A stretch of DNA of 64,000 nt from Peribacillus acanthi (lineage in GTDB: Bacteria; Bacillota; Bacilli; Bacillales; DSM-1321): assembly GCF_003073175.1 (NCBI RefSeq), contig NZ_QBBX01000003.1, forward strand, positions 91,251 through 155,250, read 5' to 3'. The translations under genes and the position numbers were made by a program. The notes under the pieces were generated by a model. It made no database searches. It was not told the DNA's origin and worked only from the letters and a program-made list of their open reading frames with translations. Every line of letters starts with the position of its first letter. The stretch's first letter is position 1. Positions 8,467 through 17,263 of the stretch are shown piece after piece.

Positions 8467-8895
8467 GTGATACTTCGAAAAAAATTTATCTTGCTTATTG
8501 TCAGTCTTTCTTTAGTAGTTCTTTTCAACTCCGGAAGCTGGCTATTAATTAAGCCAGCTTTCAAACATATAGAGGACGGAGTTCATCAACTTAATGGTGT
8601 GCAATATATCCAAGCAACTGAAAACTATCTACTCTTTGAAGATGTGTACTTAGATAATGGTGTTAAATTGTTAACACTAGGACAATTAAAGAAATCTGGC
8701 TATGTAGGTACGAGACAAGATATGGGATTGAATCTCGAAATCTTCTCACCACCACAACATCCCTATTCGGATGACTCAAGAATATTAATAGTAAAGTCCA
8801 ATAATCAAACTCAGTATTACATCAGACTTTGCCCATACAGGGTTAAGGTGTGTTCAAGGGATTCTGAAACTCTTTTAGACACTTTCCCAAAATAA
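8467..8895 (+). CDS. Small membrane-anchored or secreted protein of unknown function
   Basis: The 142-residue protein has one N-terminal hydrophobic segment (KKFILLIVSLSLVVLFNSGSWLLI), an uncleaved anchor or signal peptide, then an extracellular polar domain. Two cysteines near the C-terminus (RLCPYRVKVCS) could form a disulfide. The start is a GTG 12 bases after the pilA stop, with no good Shine-Dalgarno site, so expression may depend on pilA translation. It ends at a strong terminator. I do not recognise a family; co-transcription with pilA suggests a pilus accessory role. Confidence 0.6.
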   Translation: MILRKKFILLIVSLSLVVLFNSGSWLLIKPAFKHIEDGVHQLNGVQYIQATENYLLFEDVYLDNGVKLLTLGQLKKSGYVGTRQDMGLNLEIFSPPQHPYSDDSRILIVKSNNQTQYYIRLCPYRVKVCSRDSETLLDTFPK

Positions 8896-8900
8896 ACCTC

Positions 8901-8928
8901 ACTCCTTTTCATAAGGAGTTCTTTTTTT
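8901..8928 (+). terminator. Rho-independent terminator after the pilA unit
   Basis: ACTCCTT/AAGGAGT with a 5-base loop is followed by TTC and seven T's. It separates the pilA transcript from pilD-pilMNO. Confidence 0.85.
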
Positions 8929-8993
8929 ACATATCCAACTGAAGTAATAGTTTAGTATAATATTAGATACAAAGTTGTTAAAGGATGATTTCT

Positions 8994-9752
8994 ATGCTAC
9001 TAATTTATCTATATATTTTCATACTAGGAGCAATTTTAGGATCATTCTATAATGTGGTTGGTTTGCGTGTTCCATTGAATCAATCCATCATTAAACCACG
9101 TTCCCATTGCCCTTCCTGTAAAAGAACTTTAACAGCAGTGGATCTAGTACCGATTTTTTCTTACCTAATTCTAGGCGGGAAATGTCGGGGATGTGGTCAA
9201 AAAATTTCTATTAAATATCCGTTGATAGAGTTAAGTACTGCTTTTTTATTCGTTCTTGCATTCTATAAGATTGGGTTCAATTGGGAACTGCTTACCGCCT
9301 GGACCTTTATATCATTATTGATTATTATCATAGTTTCAGATATTGCTTACATGCTAATCCCTGACAAGATTTTATTGTTCTTTCTACCGTTGTTAATTAT
9401 AGAGCGGATTTGGCTTCCATTGAATCCTTGGTGGGACTCTATTGTTGGCGCATTCTTCGGTTTTGGACTGCTCTTTTTCATCGCGGTAATCAGCAAAGGT
9501 GGAATGGGCGGTGGGGATATTAAGCTCTATTTTTTGATTGGAATTGTCCTTGGATTCAAGTTTACCTTGTTATCCTTTTTCATCGCTACGTTTATCGGGG
9601 CCATTTATGGACTAGGAATTATTATGGTGGGCAAATTCAAGAAAAGGCAACCGATTCCATTCGGTCCTTTTATCGTAGTAGGCTCTCTGATGGCGTATTT
9701 CTATGGTGAAAGAATTATTAATTGGTACATAAATACTTTTTACTTGTTTTAA
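8994..9752 (+). CDS. comC: Prepilin leader peptidase/N-methyltransferase (PilD/ComC)
   Basis: A polytopic aspartyl protease of about 252 residues removes prepilin leaders and methylates the new N-terminus. The N-terminal GSFYNVVGLRVP and two CxxC pairs (CPSC, CRGC) form the methylase-associated zinc site. The catalytic aspartates are visible in DIAYMLIPD and in GGMGGGDIKLYF (the GxGD motif). ATG 8994 has AAGGATG at suitable spacing; ATG 8985 is an alternative. A TATAAT box lies at 8956-8961 with a poor -35. By position, just before spoIIB-maf-radC, it corresponds to B. subtilis comC, so it likely serves both this pilus and any ComG pseudopilus. Confidence 0.93.
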   Translation: MLLIYLYIFILGAILGSFYNVVGLRVPLNQSIIKPRSHCPSCKRTLTAVDLVPIFSYLILGGKCRGCGQKISIKYPLIELSTAFLFVLAFYKIGFNWELLTAWTFISLLIIIIVSDIAYMLIPDKILLFFLPLLIIERIWLPLNPWWDSIVGAFFGFGLLFFIAVISKGGMGGGDIKLYFLIGIVLGFKFTLLSFFIATFIGAIYGLGIIMVGKFKKRQPIPFGPFIVVGSLMAYFYGERIINWYINTFYLF

Positions 9753-9767
9753 AAAGGAGTGAGGCGG

Positions 9768-10745
9768 ATGGGGTCGTTAATAAGGAGCAGTCAACATAGA
9801 GTACACTTTGTTATTAAAGACCGTTATATTCGCTTTGTTGAAAGTGGGAAGAAGAACAGTTTTTTTTCTTACGGACAAAAATGTCTACCGGAAGGAGTCA
9901 TTGTCGAAGGCCAAATTAAGCAAAAAGAGACCTTTGCGATGATCTTGGATGAAATTGTCGACGAATACAAATTGAAAGGTAGTAAAATTGCGTTTTGTGT
10001 TCCAGATTCATTCGTAGTTATCCGGAAAGTTTTAGTACCATTTGAAATAGTAGAGGATGAACTGAAGGGTTACTTATATATGCAGCTTGGTGACACGTTG
10101 CATCTTCCGTTTGAGGATCCTATTTTCGAAGCGATTGACATTGGCAAGAAATCTGGCCAGAAAGAAATCTTGTTAATTGCGACGAAGGAATCTATCATTC
10201 ATGAATTCACGGATCTTTTTAAAGAGTGCTCCCTAAAGCCAGTGGTGGCAGATTTATCGATTCTTTCACTTTATAGATTATATTATCATTTAGGCCAATC
10301 TGAATTGGACGAGCATGCTCTAATCGTGCAAATCGGTGTTGATTCAATACAATTGTCAGTATTCGCTAATCATCGCCCTGAGTTTGTAAGGCTAACGAAA
10401 CTACCGGTGAATGAGAATCAAATAGAGTCATTTAAAGCCCGTAGTGGCCAGGAATACTTTATTTGGAAGGATGAAGAAAACGGGCTTGAATCGTTGGCAC
10501 GTGATACAATAAATGAAATAGAACGATTTATGACTTTTTATCGATTTAATTTAACTAAAGGTAGAAACGGAATTACCAAGATGGTCCTAACAGGAGATCA
10601 TCCTGGTATGGAATACCTGGAAAAAAAGATGGAAGGCTCGTTTGAGATTCCTATCCAATCTTTATTAAAACCATTGTTCCAAACGAAAAAGGGTTATAAT
10701 ATCCCTCCTGTTTTCACAGATTGTATTGGACTTGCACTAAAGTAG
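9768..10745 (+). CDS. pilM: PilM-like actin-fold pilus assembly protein
   Basis: This 325-residue cytoplasmic protein has the PilM/FtsA-like pattern: DRYIRFVESGKK in strand 1, KIAFCVPDSFVVIRKVLVP, an EDELKGYLYMQLGDTLHLPFEDP segment typical of PilM, and a second ATP-fold half beginning EHALIVQIGVDSIQLSVF. PilM binds the PilN N-terminus to form the cytoplasmic ring of the alignment complex. ATG 9768 is used; a GTG at 9759 overlaps the AAAGGAGTGAGG ribosome-binding site. It is followed 9 bases later by pilN. Confidence 0.85.
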   Translation: MGSLIRSSQHRVHFVIKDRYIRFVESGKKNSFFSYGQKCLPEGVIVEGQIKQKETFAMILDEIVDEYKLKGSKIAFCVPDSFVVIRKVLVPFEIVEDELKGYLYMQLGDTLHLPFEDPIFEAIDIGKKSGQKEILLIATKESIIHEFTDLFKECSLKPVVADLSILSLYRLYYHLGQSELDEHALIVQIGVDSIQLSVFANHRPEFVRLTKLPVNENQIESFKARSGQEYFIWKDEENGLESLARDTINEIERFMTFYRFNLTKGRNGITKMVLTGDHPGMEYLEKKMEGSFEIPIQSLLKPLFQTKKGYNIPPVFTDCIGLALK

Positions 10746-10754
10746 GTGTCGAGA

Positions 10755-11360
10755 ATGTTAGTGGATATAAATTTAATGCCCCAAAAAGAAAAGAGTAGAT
10801 CATTCCAACTTCTTGGCATACTTATGCTTTTCTTCATCGTGGCTGCAGTTGCGGTTTACTCCTGGTTTGCTTATGGGCAGCAAGTGGAAAAGGAGGTCAG
10901 GCTTCAGCAACAGCTCGCGTCACTGGAGAAACTTGCGAATATTCAACAAGAAAAACAGTTGCAAAGCGCTGACCAAAGTTCTACTAGTGAATTAGAAACT
11001 GCGATTGCTTGGGCAGAGAATTATCCAGTCTCGACATTTTTATTGCTGAGACACTTGGCGTCCCTACTGCCAGAACGAGGGTTTTTGTTGAATTTTTCGT
11101 ATCAAGATAGTGGAGATGCTCAATTGACGATCCAGTTTGATTCTTCAAGGGAATCGGCGTTTTATTTAAAGCGCCTTGAAGAGTCAACTTTCATTAAAGA
11201 AGCAACATTGTTAAGCATCGTCACCGAAACGATTGGACAAGAAGAATCTCAACCCACCTTAAAAAACGATGTGTTACCAAGGTATATTACCCAATATACG
11301 CTGAAGGTCGATCTTGAGGCATTAAAGCTAGTTGAAAGAGAAGGGGAGGTGAAGCCATAA
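10755..11360 (+). CDS. pilN: PilN-like pilus alignment protein
   Basis: The 201-residue bitopic protein begins MLVDINLMPQKEK, the conserved PilN N-terminus (INLLP) that docks in PilM. One membrane helix follows (LLGILMLFFIVAAVAVYSWFAYG), then a coiled-coil-prone segment rich in Gln and Glu and a ferredoxin-like periplasmic-type domain. ATG 10755 is selected because the INLMP motif must be at the extreme N-terminus. Its stop overlaps the pilO start (TAATG). Confidence 0.85.
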   Translation: MLVDINLMPQKEKSRSFQLLGILMLFFIVAAVAVYSWFAYGQQVEKEVRLQQQLASLEKLANIQQEKQLQSADQSSTSELETAIAWAENYPVSTFLLLRHLASLLPERGFLLNFSYQDSGDAQLTIQFDSSRESAFYLKRLEESTFIKEATLLSIVTETIGQEESQPTLKNDVLPRYITQYTLKVDLEALKLVEREGEVKP

Positions 11361-12442
11361 TGGATTCCCGTAAAAAATTCCTAACTCTTATTGTCATCAT
11401 CATCGGACTTGGTACATTGGGATTTGGATATGCGTTTTGGTTTCATTTCTTACCTTTAAAAGAACGAATTTCTTCTTTGAGTACGACCATTTCTGCTCAG
11501 GAAGAAAAGCTAGACAACGTTGGAACTCAGGGTACTGAGAAAAAAGGCGAGATTTTGACACAGACGACAGAGTTACAGAAGAAGCTTCCGGTCGCACCTC
11601 TAGTTGACCAGTTCATCTTAGAATTGGAAAGAGCGGAAGTGGAATCTGGTAGTTTAATTACTAGTTTTACATTCGGCCAGAACCAACAAATAGCAACAGA
11701 AACTGGTGAAACAGGAAGTGGCATGGTTTCAGAAATTGCAAATTCCATTGTTTCAGTAGAGACCAATTCTACAAGCGAGGCTGCTAATACTAACGAAAAC
11801 GGCCAACCTATTGAATCCCTTCCTGCTGTTCCCTTACCTGATGGAGTCGAGCAGCTTACGGTATCCATGACGGTTGAGTCGCCTTCTTATTTTGAATTGG
11901 AAGCCTTCATTAAGGCGATTGAGGATTTGCCTCGTATTACGAAAATTGATAATCTCACCTTTACTGGGCAACGAGAAGTAAGGGAATCATCAGTAACGGT
12001 TACTAAGTTAACTTACAGCGTCACGGTTTCTACTTTCTATTTCCCTAAATTAGAAGATCTGAAGAGTCAGGTACCGAAATATGAAAAACCTGCACCTTCT
12101 GAAAAAATCAATCCTCTGGTACCAATAGAAGTAACACCAAGTGTTGATTCAGCTGATAGACAGGATGTAGAGAGTGAAGAAGAAAATCCGTCCAATGATG
12201 CGAATGAAGAAACAGTAGATAACCAGGATTCTGAGGAAGAGAAACACGAGTATGTAATGGAAGAAAAGAACGGTAAATCCTATAAAGTTTACGAGCATAA
12301 AGTAGAATCAGGAGACACGTTTTTCAATCTTGCCATGAAATACTATAGTGATCCTGAAGAACAAAAGACGATTAAGTCTTGGAATGGAATCAGTCGTCTT
12401 ATGGCTGGAAAAACCATCGAAATTCCCGTCCTCAACAATTGA
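11360..12442 (+). CDS. pilO: PilO-like protein with C-terminal LysM domain
   Basis: The protein has 360 residues. The N-terminal half looks like PilO: a membrane helix (residues about 8-28), a coiled coil (LPLKERISSLSTTISAQEEK) and a ferredoxin-like domain that heterodimerises with PilN. Then come an acidic linker of about 50 residues and, from about residue 311 to 357, a LysM-like module: HKVESGDTFFNLAMKYY, a WNGI turn, and MAGKTIEIP. LysM binds N-acetylglucosamine in peptidoglycan. PilO proteins of Gram-negative bacteria lack this module, so here the alignment complex may be tethered to the thick wall. The TAATG overlap with pilN indicates coupling. Confidence 0.78.
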   Translation: MDSRKKFLTLIVIIIGLGTLGFGYAFWFHFLPLKERISSLSTTISAQEEKLDNVGTQGTEKKGEILTQTTELQKKLPVAPLVDQFILELERAEVESGSLITSFTFGQNQQIATETGETGSGMVSEIANSIVSVETNSTSEAANTNENGQPIESLPAVPLPDGVEQLTVSMTVESPSYFELEAFIKAIEDLPRITKIDNLTFTGQREVRESSVTVTKLTYSVTVSTFYFPKLEDLKSQVPKYEKPAPSEKINPLVPIEVTPSVDSADRQDVESEEENPSNDANEETVDNQDSEEEKHEYVMEEKNGKSYKVYEHKVESGDTFFNLAMKYYSDPEEQKTIKSWNGISRLMAGKTIEIPVLNN

Positions 12443-12465
12443 CGATATTTGACGAAAGCTATTGA

Positions 12466-12501
12466 TAACAAGACGACAAAAGTCTTGTTATTTTTTTTTT
12501 C
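12466..12501 (+). terminator. Rho-independent terminator after pilO
   Basis: A 9-bp perfect stem TAACAAGAC/GTCTTGTTA with a 7-base loop is followed by at least ten T's. It marks the end of the pilus gene cluster. Confidence 0.9.
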
Positions 12502-12551
12502 TCCTATGTTAGGATGGAACAAACCCCGTCGAAAGGAGGCATTTTTAGGGA

Positions 12552-13568
12552 ATGGACAAGTCAAAACCTTCTACTATCACTATTAAAATCAATGGAAGAA
12601 ATCGTTCTTTCAAGGAAGAAAAAGCCCCTGTAATTGAAGAAGAGCCTTCTTTCCAAGAAGTTATACAATCACAACAAGAGTCTGCAGCTTCTGCTGAAGC
12701 GGAAGAGGAAAGCTTCGATTGGATTCTTCCTACACCTGAAGATGAATTTTCTAAAAAAGAATCAATTTTTGTTACGCCTAATAAAAACAACAAAGGTGCA
12801 ACAATCACGACAATTGGGTGGAACAAGAAGAATAATTCTGTTGGACTTATAAAATCTTTATTGATTGCTATCGTCTTTGCTGTAACGCTTGGCATTAGTT
12901 TTGGATGGATTGTTCTAAATACGATTACTGCCAAAAAAGAAGAGAGTGTGGCAACAAGTGTGCCTACTCCTACTCAAACGGAGACGAATCCGACAGAGTC
13001 TGCGGACATCCCACTTCCTTCTATTCAAGCGTTTGTTGTGCAAGGGGGAGTTTTTAGCACCTTAGAAGCTGCTACAGTACAACAGGAGGCTTTTAAGTTG
13101 AAGAAATTAAGTACAGAAATCTTTCAACTGGACGGGAAGTTTTACATTCTTTTAGGAGCGGGAAATAATTTAGAAGGAACAAAAAGCATTTCAGTGTATT
13201 ATAAAGGGCTAGGTGTTGATGCATTCTGGAAGGAAATAACGATCGAAGCACCCAAAGAAATGCAAGCCAACGAAACCGATCTAGATACCATCACGAAAAG
13301 TATCCAGTATTTCAATAGCTTAACAGCACTCTATTCATTAGCTATGACAGGAGATAGATCAGTGAAGGTTAACGGAGATGCTAATATTCAGGAACATCTT
13401 CAAGCTAATGTATCTAAGCTCGAAGATGAGTCTATGCAACAGGCTATCACTGAGCTTTTAACAAGCCAATCCAAGCTGTCTGATTTCGCTAAAAACGGTA
13501 AGATAGAGGAGTTAGTACAAGGACAGCAGCACTTATTAAACTTCTTAAAAATCTATCAAAAGGGCTAA
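12552..13568 (+). CDS. spoIIB: Stage II sporulation protein B (SPOR-domain septal protein)
   Basis: The protein has 338 residues: an acidic cytoplasmic N-terminal region of about 100, one membrane helix (SLLIAIVFAVTLGISFGWIVL, residues about 98-120), a Thr/Pro linker, a SPOR-like domain (residues about 155-230: QAFVVQGGVFSTLEAATVQQEAFKLK) and a helical C-terminal domain. SPOR domains bind denuded glycan at septa. In B. subtilis SpoIIB speeds engulfment and recruits the SpoIID/M/P hydrolase complex. The length (332 in B. subtilis) and position between comC and maf support the call. AAAGGAGG precedes ATG 12552 at a long spacing of about 11 bases. Confidence 0.85.
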   Translation: MDKSKPSTITIKINGRNRSFKEEKAPVIEEEPSFQEVIQSQQESAASAEAEEESFDWILPTPEDEFSKKESIFVTPNKNNKGATITTIGWNKKNNSVGLIKSLLIAIVFAVTLGISFGWIVLNTITAKKEESVATSVPTPTQTETNPTESADIPLPSIQAFVVQGGVFSTLEAATVQQEAFKLKKLSTEIFQLDGKFYILLGAGNNLEGTKSISVYYKGLGVDAFWKEITIEAPKEMQANETDLDTITKSIQYFNSLTALYSLAMTGDRSVKVNGDANIQEHLQANVSKLEDESMQQAITELLTSQSKLSDFAKNGKIEELVQGQQHLLNFLKIYQKG

Positions 13569-13619
13569 TGTCGAAACACGTTTATTTACCGGGAAATGAT
13601 TCGACATAATCGTGGTAAA

Positions 13620-13646
13620 AGAGATCCATAATGGTCTCTTTTTTTT
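13620..13646 (+). terminator. Terminator after spoIIB
   Basis: AGAGA(T)CC/GGTCTCT with a 5-base loop runs into eight T's. Just upstream lies a separate perfect inverted repeat, ATGTCGAA (13568-13575) and TTCGACAT (13600-13607), which overlaps the spoIIB stop. Confidence 0.75.
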
Positions 13647-13822
13647 GCTTCTTTTTAATAGTTTTTTTAATAAAAATTGATTCCCCGAATAAAATACATC
13701 TCATTTTCTTGTTGGAAAAGAAATACACATTTAATGTACGCTTTCATTGTACATGTTCCTCTTATTTGATACGATACAAGTGTATCTCCCAATTTGAACA
13801 TGTAAGGCAAGGTGATGAAAGT

Positions 13823-14383
13823 ATGCATTCTATTATTTTAGCTTCTTCTTCTCCTCGAAGACAAGAACTCCTATCTCTTCTACAAATCCCCTTTAGAGTT
13901 CACTCCAGTGATATTGATGAGTTTATTCCACACGATATTGAAGCAGAAGAAGCAGTCGTACAGCTTGCTGAAAGAAAAGCAAAGGCGGTCGCGACACAAT
14001 TCACGGAAGAAATAATTATTGGAAGCGACACAGTAGTGGTTTGTAATGGCAAAATTTTAGGTAAACCCGTTAATCGTGATGATGCGTTCTCTATGCTTAG
14101 ACAGCTATCTGGTCGAGAGCATCGTGTTTTGACAGGTGTAGCAATAGTTAAAGGCGACAAAGTGAAAAGTTTTTATGAAGAAACGGAAGTGACGTTTTGG
14201 GAGCTGACTGACAGTGACATCACGTCGTATTTAGATAGCGGGGAGCCTTTTGATAAAGCGGGGTCCTACGGTATTCAAGGATTCGGTTCACTTTTTGTTA
14301 AGAAAATTAACGGTGATTATTTCAGTGTCGTAGGTCTGCCGGTTTCCAGATTATCTAGAGAACTTAAGCACTTCCAAGAGTAA
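13823..14383 (+). CDS. maf: Maf-like nucleotide pyrophosphatase
   Basis: The 186-residue protein is a house-cleaning nucleoside triphosphate pyrophosphatase (dTTP/UTP type), also reported to affect septum formation when overexpressed in B. subtilis. Family marks are the opening IILASSSPRRQELL, DIDEF, the catalytic GSDTVV, LGKPVNRDDA and GKAGSYGIQG-like (DKAGSYGIQGFGSLFVKKINGDYF). ATG 13823 follows AAGGTGATG. The open frame extends back to 13631 but that part has no family similarity and is AT-rich intergenic sequence. radC follows. Confidence 0.95.
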   Translation: MHSIILASSSPRRQELLSLLQIPFRVHSSDIDEFIPHDIEAEEAVVQLAERKAKAVATQFTEEIIIGSDTVVVCNGKILGKPVNRDDAFSMLRQLSGREHRVLTGVAIVKGDKVKSFYEETEVTFWELTDSDITSYLDSGEPFDKAGSYGIQGFGSLFVKKINGDYFSVVGLPVSRLSRELKHFQE

Positions 14384-14429
14384 GTCGGTTCATGCTTCCT
14401 TTCGTCATTTAATGGGAAAGGAAGATACT

Positions 14430-15116
14430 ATGACCACCAAAATGTTAATAAGAGATTTTCCAAAGGATGAACGTCCGAGAGAACGATTCCTCCAAGATGG
14501 TGCACAAAGCTTATCAAACCAAGAATTGCTAGCACTTCTGTTAAGGACAGGCACGCAAAATGAATCTGTCATGCAGCTATCTAATAAGCTGATCTCACAT
14601 TTTGAAGGATTGCGATTATTAAAGGATGCATCGGTAGAAGAAATGATTAGCATCCGGGGAATCGGTGAGGCAAAAGCAATACAGATATTAGCTGCAGTTG
14701 AACTGGGAAGAAGAATCAGTAATTTCACTGACCAAGACAGATATGTAATTCGTTCTCCAGAGGATTGTGCAAATTATTGTATGAATGATATGCGCTTTTT
14801 AACGCAAGAGCATTTTGTGTGCCTTTACCTCAATACAAAAAATCAAGTCCTCCATAAGCAAACGATATTTATTGGAAGCTTGAACTCAAGCATTGTTCAT
14901 CCACGTGAAGTCTATAAAGAGGCCTTCCGAAGAAGTGCAGCAAGCATTATTTGTGTTCATAATCACCCTTCTGGCGACCCTACTCCAAGCCGTGAAGATA
15001 TTGAGGTGACAAAAAGGCTCGCCGAATGCGGGAAAATCATTGGGATTGATATATTAGACCACGTGATTATCGGTGATAAAAAATATGTCAGCTTGAAAGA
15101 AAAAGGGTATTTGTAA
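14430..15116 (+). CDS. radC: RadC family JAB1/MPN metalloprotein
   Basis: This 228-residue protein opens with the UPF0758 N-terminal helix-hairpin-helix part (IRDFPKDERPRERF; ISIRGIGEAKAIQI) and ends with a JAMM domain, whose metal motif is visible as CVHNHPSGDPTPSREDIEVT. The historical link to DNA repair is not supported for the family; the actual substrate is unknown. ATG 14430 is used because GAAAGGAAG lies upstream; ATG 14412 is in frame. It lies between maf and mreB as in other Bacilli. Confidence 0.93.
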   Translation: MTTKMLIRDFPKDERPRERFLQDGAQSLSNQELLALLLRTGTQNESVMQLSNKLISHFEGLRLLKDASVEEMISIRGIGEAKAIQILAAVELGRRISNFTDQDRYVIRSPEDCANYCMNDMRFLTQEHFVCLYLNTKNQVLHKQTIFIGSLNSSIVHPREVYKEAFRRSAASIICVHNHPSGDPTPSREDIEVTKRLAECGKIIGIDILDHVIIGDKKYVSLKEKGYL

Positions 15117-15130
15117 CACTATCAAAATTT

Positions 15131-15160
15131 TTGACGTTACTATATAATATTATTTATGAT
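15131..15160 (+). promoter_or_regulatory. Candidate SigA promoter of mreB
   Basis: TTGACG (15131-15136) and TATGAT (15155-15160) have an 18-base spacer. They lie in the radC-mreB gap about 150 bases before the mreB start. The remaining leader is AT-rich without obvious hairpins. Confidence 0.5.
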
Positions 15161-15310
15161 TTTTTTTTAGAAAGAAAATCAACACACGGAAAATAACGCT
15201 CATTTCAATTGCCCATCAGCGGAAATAATAGGGCCTTAAACTCGTACAAGATAATAGATTATTATTACTTCGTATACAATGCATTTATGTTCAGAAAGGG
15301 AGATACTAGA

Positions 15311-16330
15311 ATGTTGGGAATTGGTACAAAAGATCTTGGAATTGATTTAGGTACAGCGAATACGCTTGTATATTTAAAAGGAAAAGGAATCGCAGTCCGC
15401 GAACCATCAGTTGTTGCGCTTCAAACAGATACAAAACAAATTGTAGCGGTTGGAAATGATGCGAAAAATATGATTGGTCGTACACCAGGTAATGTTGTGG
15501 CTTTACGTCCTATGAAAGACGGCGTAATTGCAGACTATGAAACAACTGCGACTATGATGAAATATTATATCAACCAAGCTCAACCAAAAGGTTACTTTTC
15601 AAGAAAGCCTTATGTAATGGTATGTGTACCTTCAGGGATTACGGCAGTTGAAGAACGTGCTGTTATTGATGCAACACGCCAAGCAGGAGCAAGGGATGCT
15701 TATACGATTGAAGAGCCATTTGCTGCAGCGATTGGGGCAAACCTTCCTGTATGGGAGCCTACTGGTAGCATGGTTGTAGATATCGGCGGAGGTACTACTG
15801 AAGTCGCGATTATCTCATTAGGGGGAATCGTTACGAGCCAGTCAATCCGTATTGCTGGTGATGAGATGGACGAGGCGATTGTCAATTATATCCGTAAGAC
15901 GTATAACCTTATGATTGGGGAGCGTACAGCCGAGTCCATCAAGATGGAGATTGGTTCAGCTGGAGATCCAGACGGAATTGAAAATATGGAGATTCGTGGA
16001 CGTGATTTGTTGACAGGTCTGCCAAAAACGATTGAGATTTCAGCAGAAGAGATTTCAAAAGCATTGCATGATACGGTTTATGCAATTGTCGATTCGGTTA
16101 AAAATACATTAGAGAAAACACCACCTGAACTAGCGGCTGATATTATGGATCGCGGAATTGTCTTGACTGGTGGAGGTGCTCTTTTGCGCAATTTAGATAA
16201 GGTCATTAGCCAAGAAACGAAAATGCCAGTTTTGATCGCAGAAAATCCACTGGATTGTGTTGCGATTGGTACGGGTAAAGCGTTAGATCACATTCATTTA
16301 TTCAAAGCGCGTGCAAAAGATTATCGTTAA
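15311..16330 (+). CDS. mreB: Rod shape-determining protein MreB
   Basis: The 339-residue bacterial actin organises lateral wall synthesis with MreC and MreD. Actin-fold phosphate loops are visible: [11 protein letters not shown] (phosphate 1), [15 protein letters not shown] (phosphate 2) and [13 protein letters not shown] (adenosine). The start at 15311 is preceded by AAAGGGAG and gives the family length (337 in B. subtilis). Longer in-frame starts at 15209 and 15287 lack support. The gene leads mreB-mreC-mreD-minC-minD, the conserved Bacillus shape and division operon. Confidence 0.97.
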   Translation: MLGIGTKDLGIDLGTANTLVYLKGKGIAVREPSVVALQTDTKQIVAVGNDAKNMIGRTPGNVVALRPMKDGVIADYETTATMMKYYINQAQPKGYFSRKPYVMVCVPSGITAVEERAVIDATRQAGARDAYTIEEPFAAAIGANLPVWEPTGSMVVDIGGGTTEVAIISLGGIVTSQSIRIAGDEMDEAIVNYIRKTYNLMIGERTAESIKMEIGSAGDPDGIENMEIRGRDLLTGLPKTIEISAEEISKALHDTVYAIVDSVKNTLEKTPPELAADIMDRGIVLTGGGALLRNLDKVISQETKMPVLIAENPLDCVAIGTGKALDHIHLFKARAKDYR

Positions 16331-16363
16331 TTTTAACTAGCAAATAATATCGAGGTGTAAATC

Positions 16364-17263
16364 ATGCCACAGTTTTTTCTAAATAAAAAACTAATCCTAC
16401 TTTTGGTTAGCATAATCATCCTCGTGGCATTGATTGGGTTTTCATTAAGAGAGCGTGACCGTTTGAGCTGGCCGGAGCAATTCATTAAGGATGCTACCGG
16501 TCTTGCTCAACAAATTTTCCATACACCTGTGGCGTATATTACAGGTACGATTGAAAATTTTCGTGATCTTCAAAATACATATGATGAGAATAAGAAATTG
16601 AAAGCTCGATTAGACGAGTATGTAAAGCTTAAAACGGAAGTGCAGGATTTAGAGAAGGAAAACAAGGAGCTTAGGGAAATCCTTGATAAAAAAGATAGCC
16701 TACACGATTTTACTCCTATTCAGGCTACAGTGATTGGAAGAAACCCCGACCGCTGGTATTATGAGCTTGTAACTATTAACAAAGGTAAAATTCATGGCAT
16801 CGAAAAAAACATGGCTGTTATCACTGCCAAAGGATTAATTGGTAGAGTCAAGTATGCCAATCAATTCACTTCCTCTGTCCAACTGTTAAGCGCGCAAGAT
16901 CCAAAAAATAGGATTTCTGCGTACATTCAAGGTGAGAAAGATATTTTTGGGCTGATAGAAGGTTATGATCAGAAAAAACAAATGCTCAAATTGAAAAGAA
17001 TTCCTTTCAATGAAAAAGTGAAAAAAGGTTCTCATGTATTGACTTCGGGTTTAGGCGGGATTTTCCCTGCTGGTCTTGTAATCGGGACTGTGGAAGAAGT
17101 AGAGACGGATCAATACGGTTTGACTCAAGTTGCTTATTTGAAGCCAGCTGCGGACTTCTATGACATAGCAAACGTGATGGTGGTGGACCGTAAAGTGAAA
17201 TCAGCCAAGTCTTTATTAAAGGAAGATGAAACATTGGAGTCATCGGAGGATGAAAACCTGTGA
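16364..17263 (+). CDS. mreC: Rod shape-determining protein MreC
   Basis: This 299-residue bitopic protein has one N-terminal helix (KLILLLVSIIILVALIGF), a long coiled coil (residues about 65-110, DLQNTYDENKKLKARL onward) and the double beta-barrel extracellular domain (ATVIGRNPDRWYYELVTINKG and VLTSGLGGIFPAGLVIGTV). It scaffolds the elongasome outside the membrane. GAGGTG precedes ATG 16364. The stop overlaps the mreD GTG start. Confidence 0.96.
   Translation: MPQFFLNKKLILLLVSIIILVALIGFSLRERDRLSWPEQFIKDATGLAQQIFHTPVAYITGTIENFRDLQNTYDENKKLKARLDEYVKLKTEVQDLEKENKELREILDKKDSLHDFTPIQATVIGRNPDRWYYELVTINKGKIHGIEKNMAVITAKGLIGRVKYANQFTSSVQLLSAQDPKNRISAYIQGEKDIFGLIEGYDQKKQMLKLKRIPFNEKVKKGSHVLTSGLGGIFPAGLVIGTVEEVETDQYGLTQVAYLKPAADFYDIANVMVVDRKVKSAKSLLKEDETLESSEDENL

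Noticed and set aside
12545-12934. Minus-strand frame opposite spoIIB
   Set aside because: It mirrors spoIIB codons and has no independent features.
13631-13822. Upstream extension of maf
   Set aside because: The extension begins inside the spoIIB terminator tail, has no family similarity, and the maf motif starts exactly at 13823 after a good ribosome-binding site.
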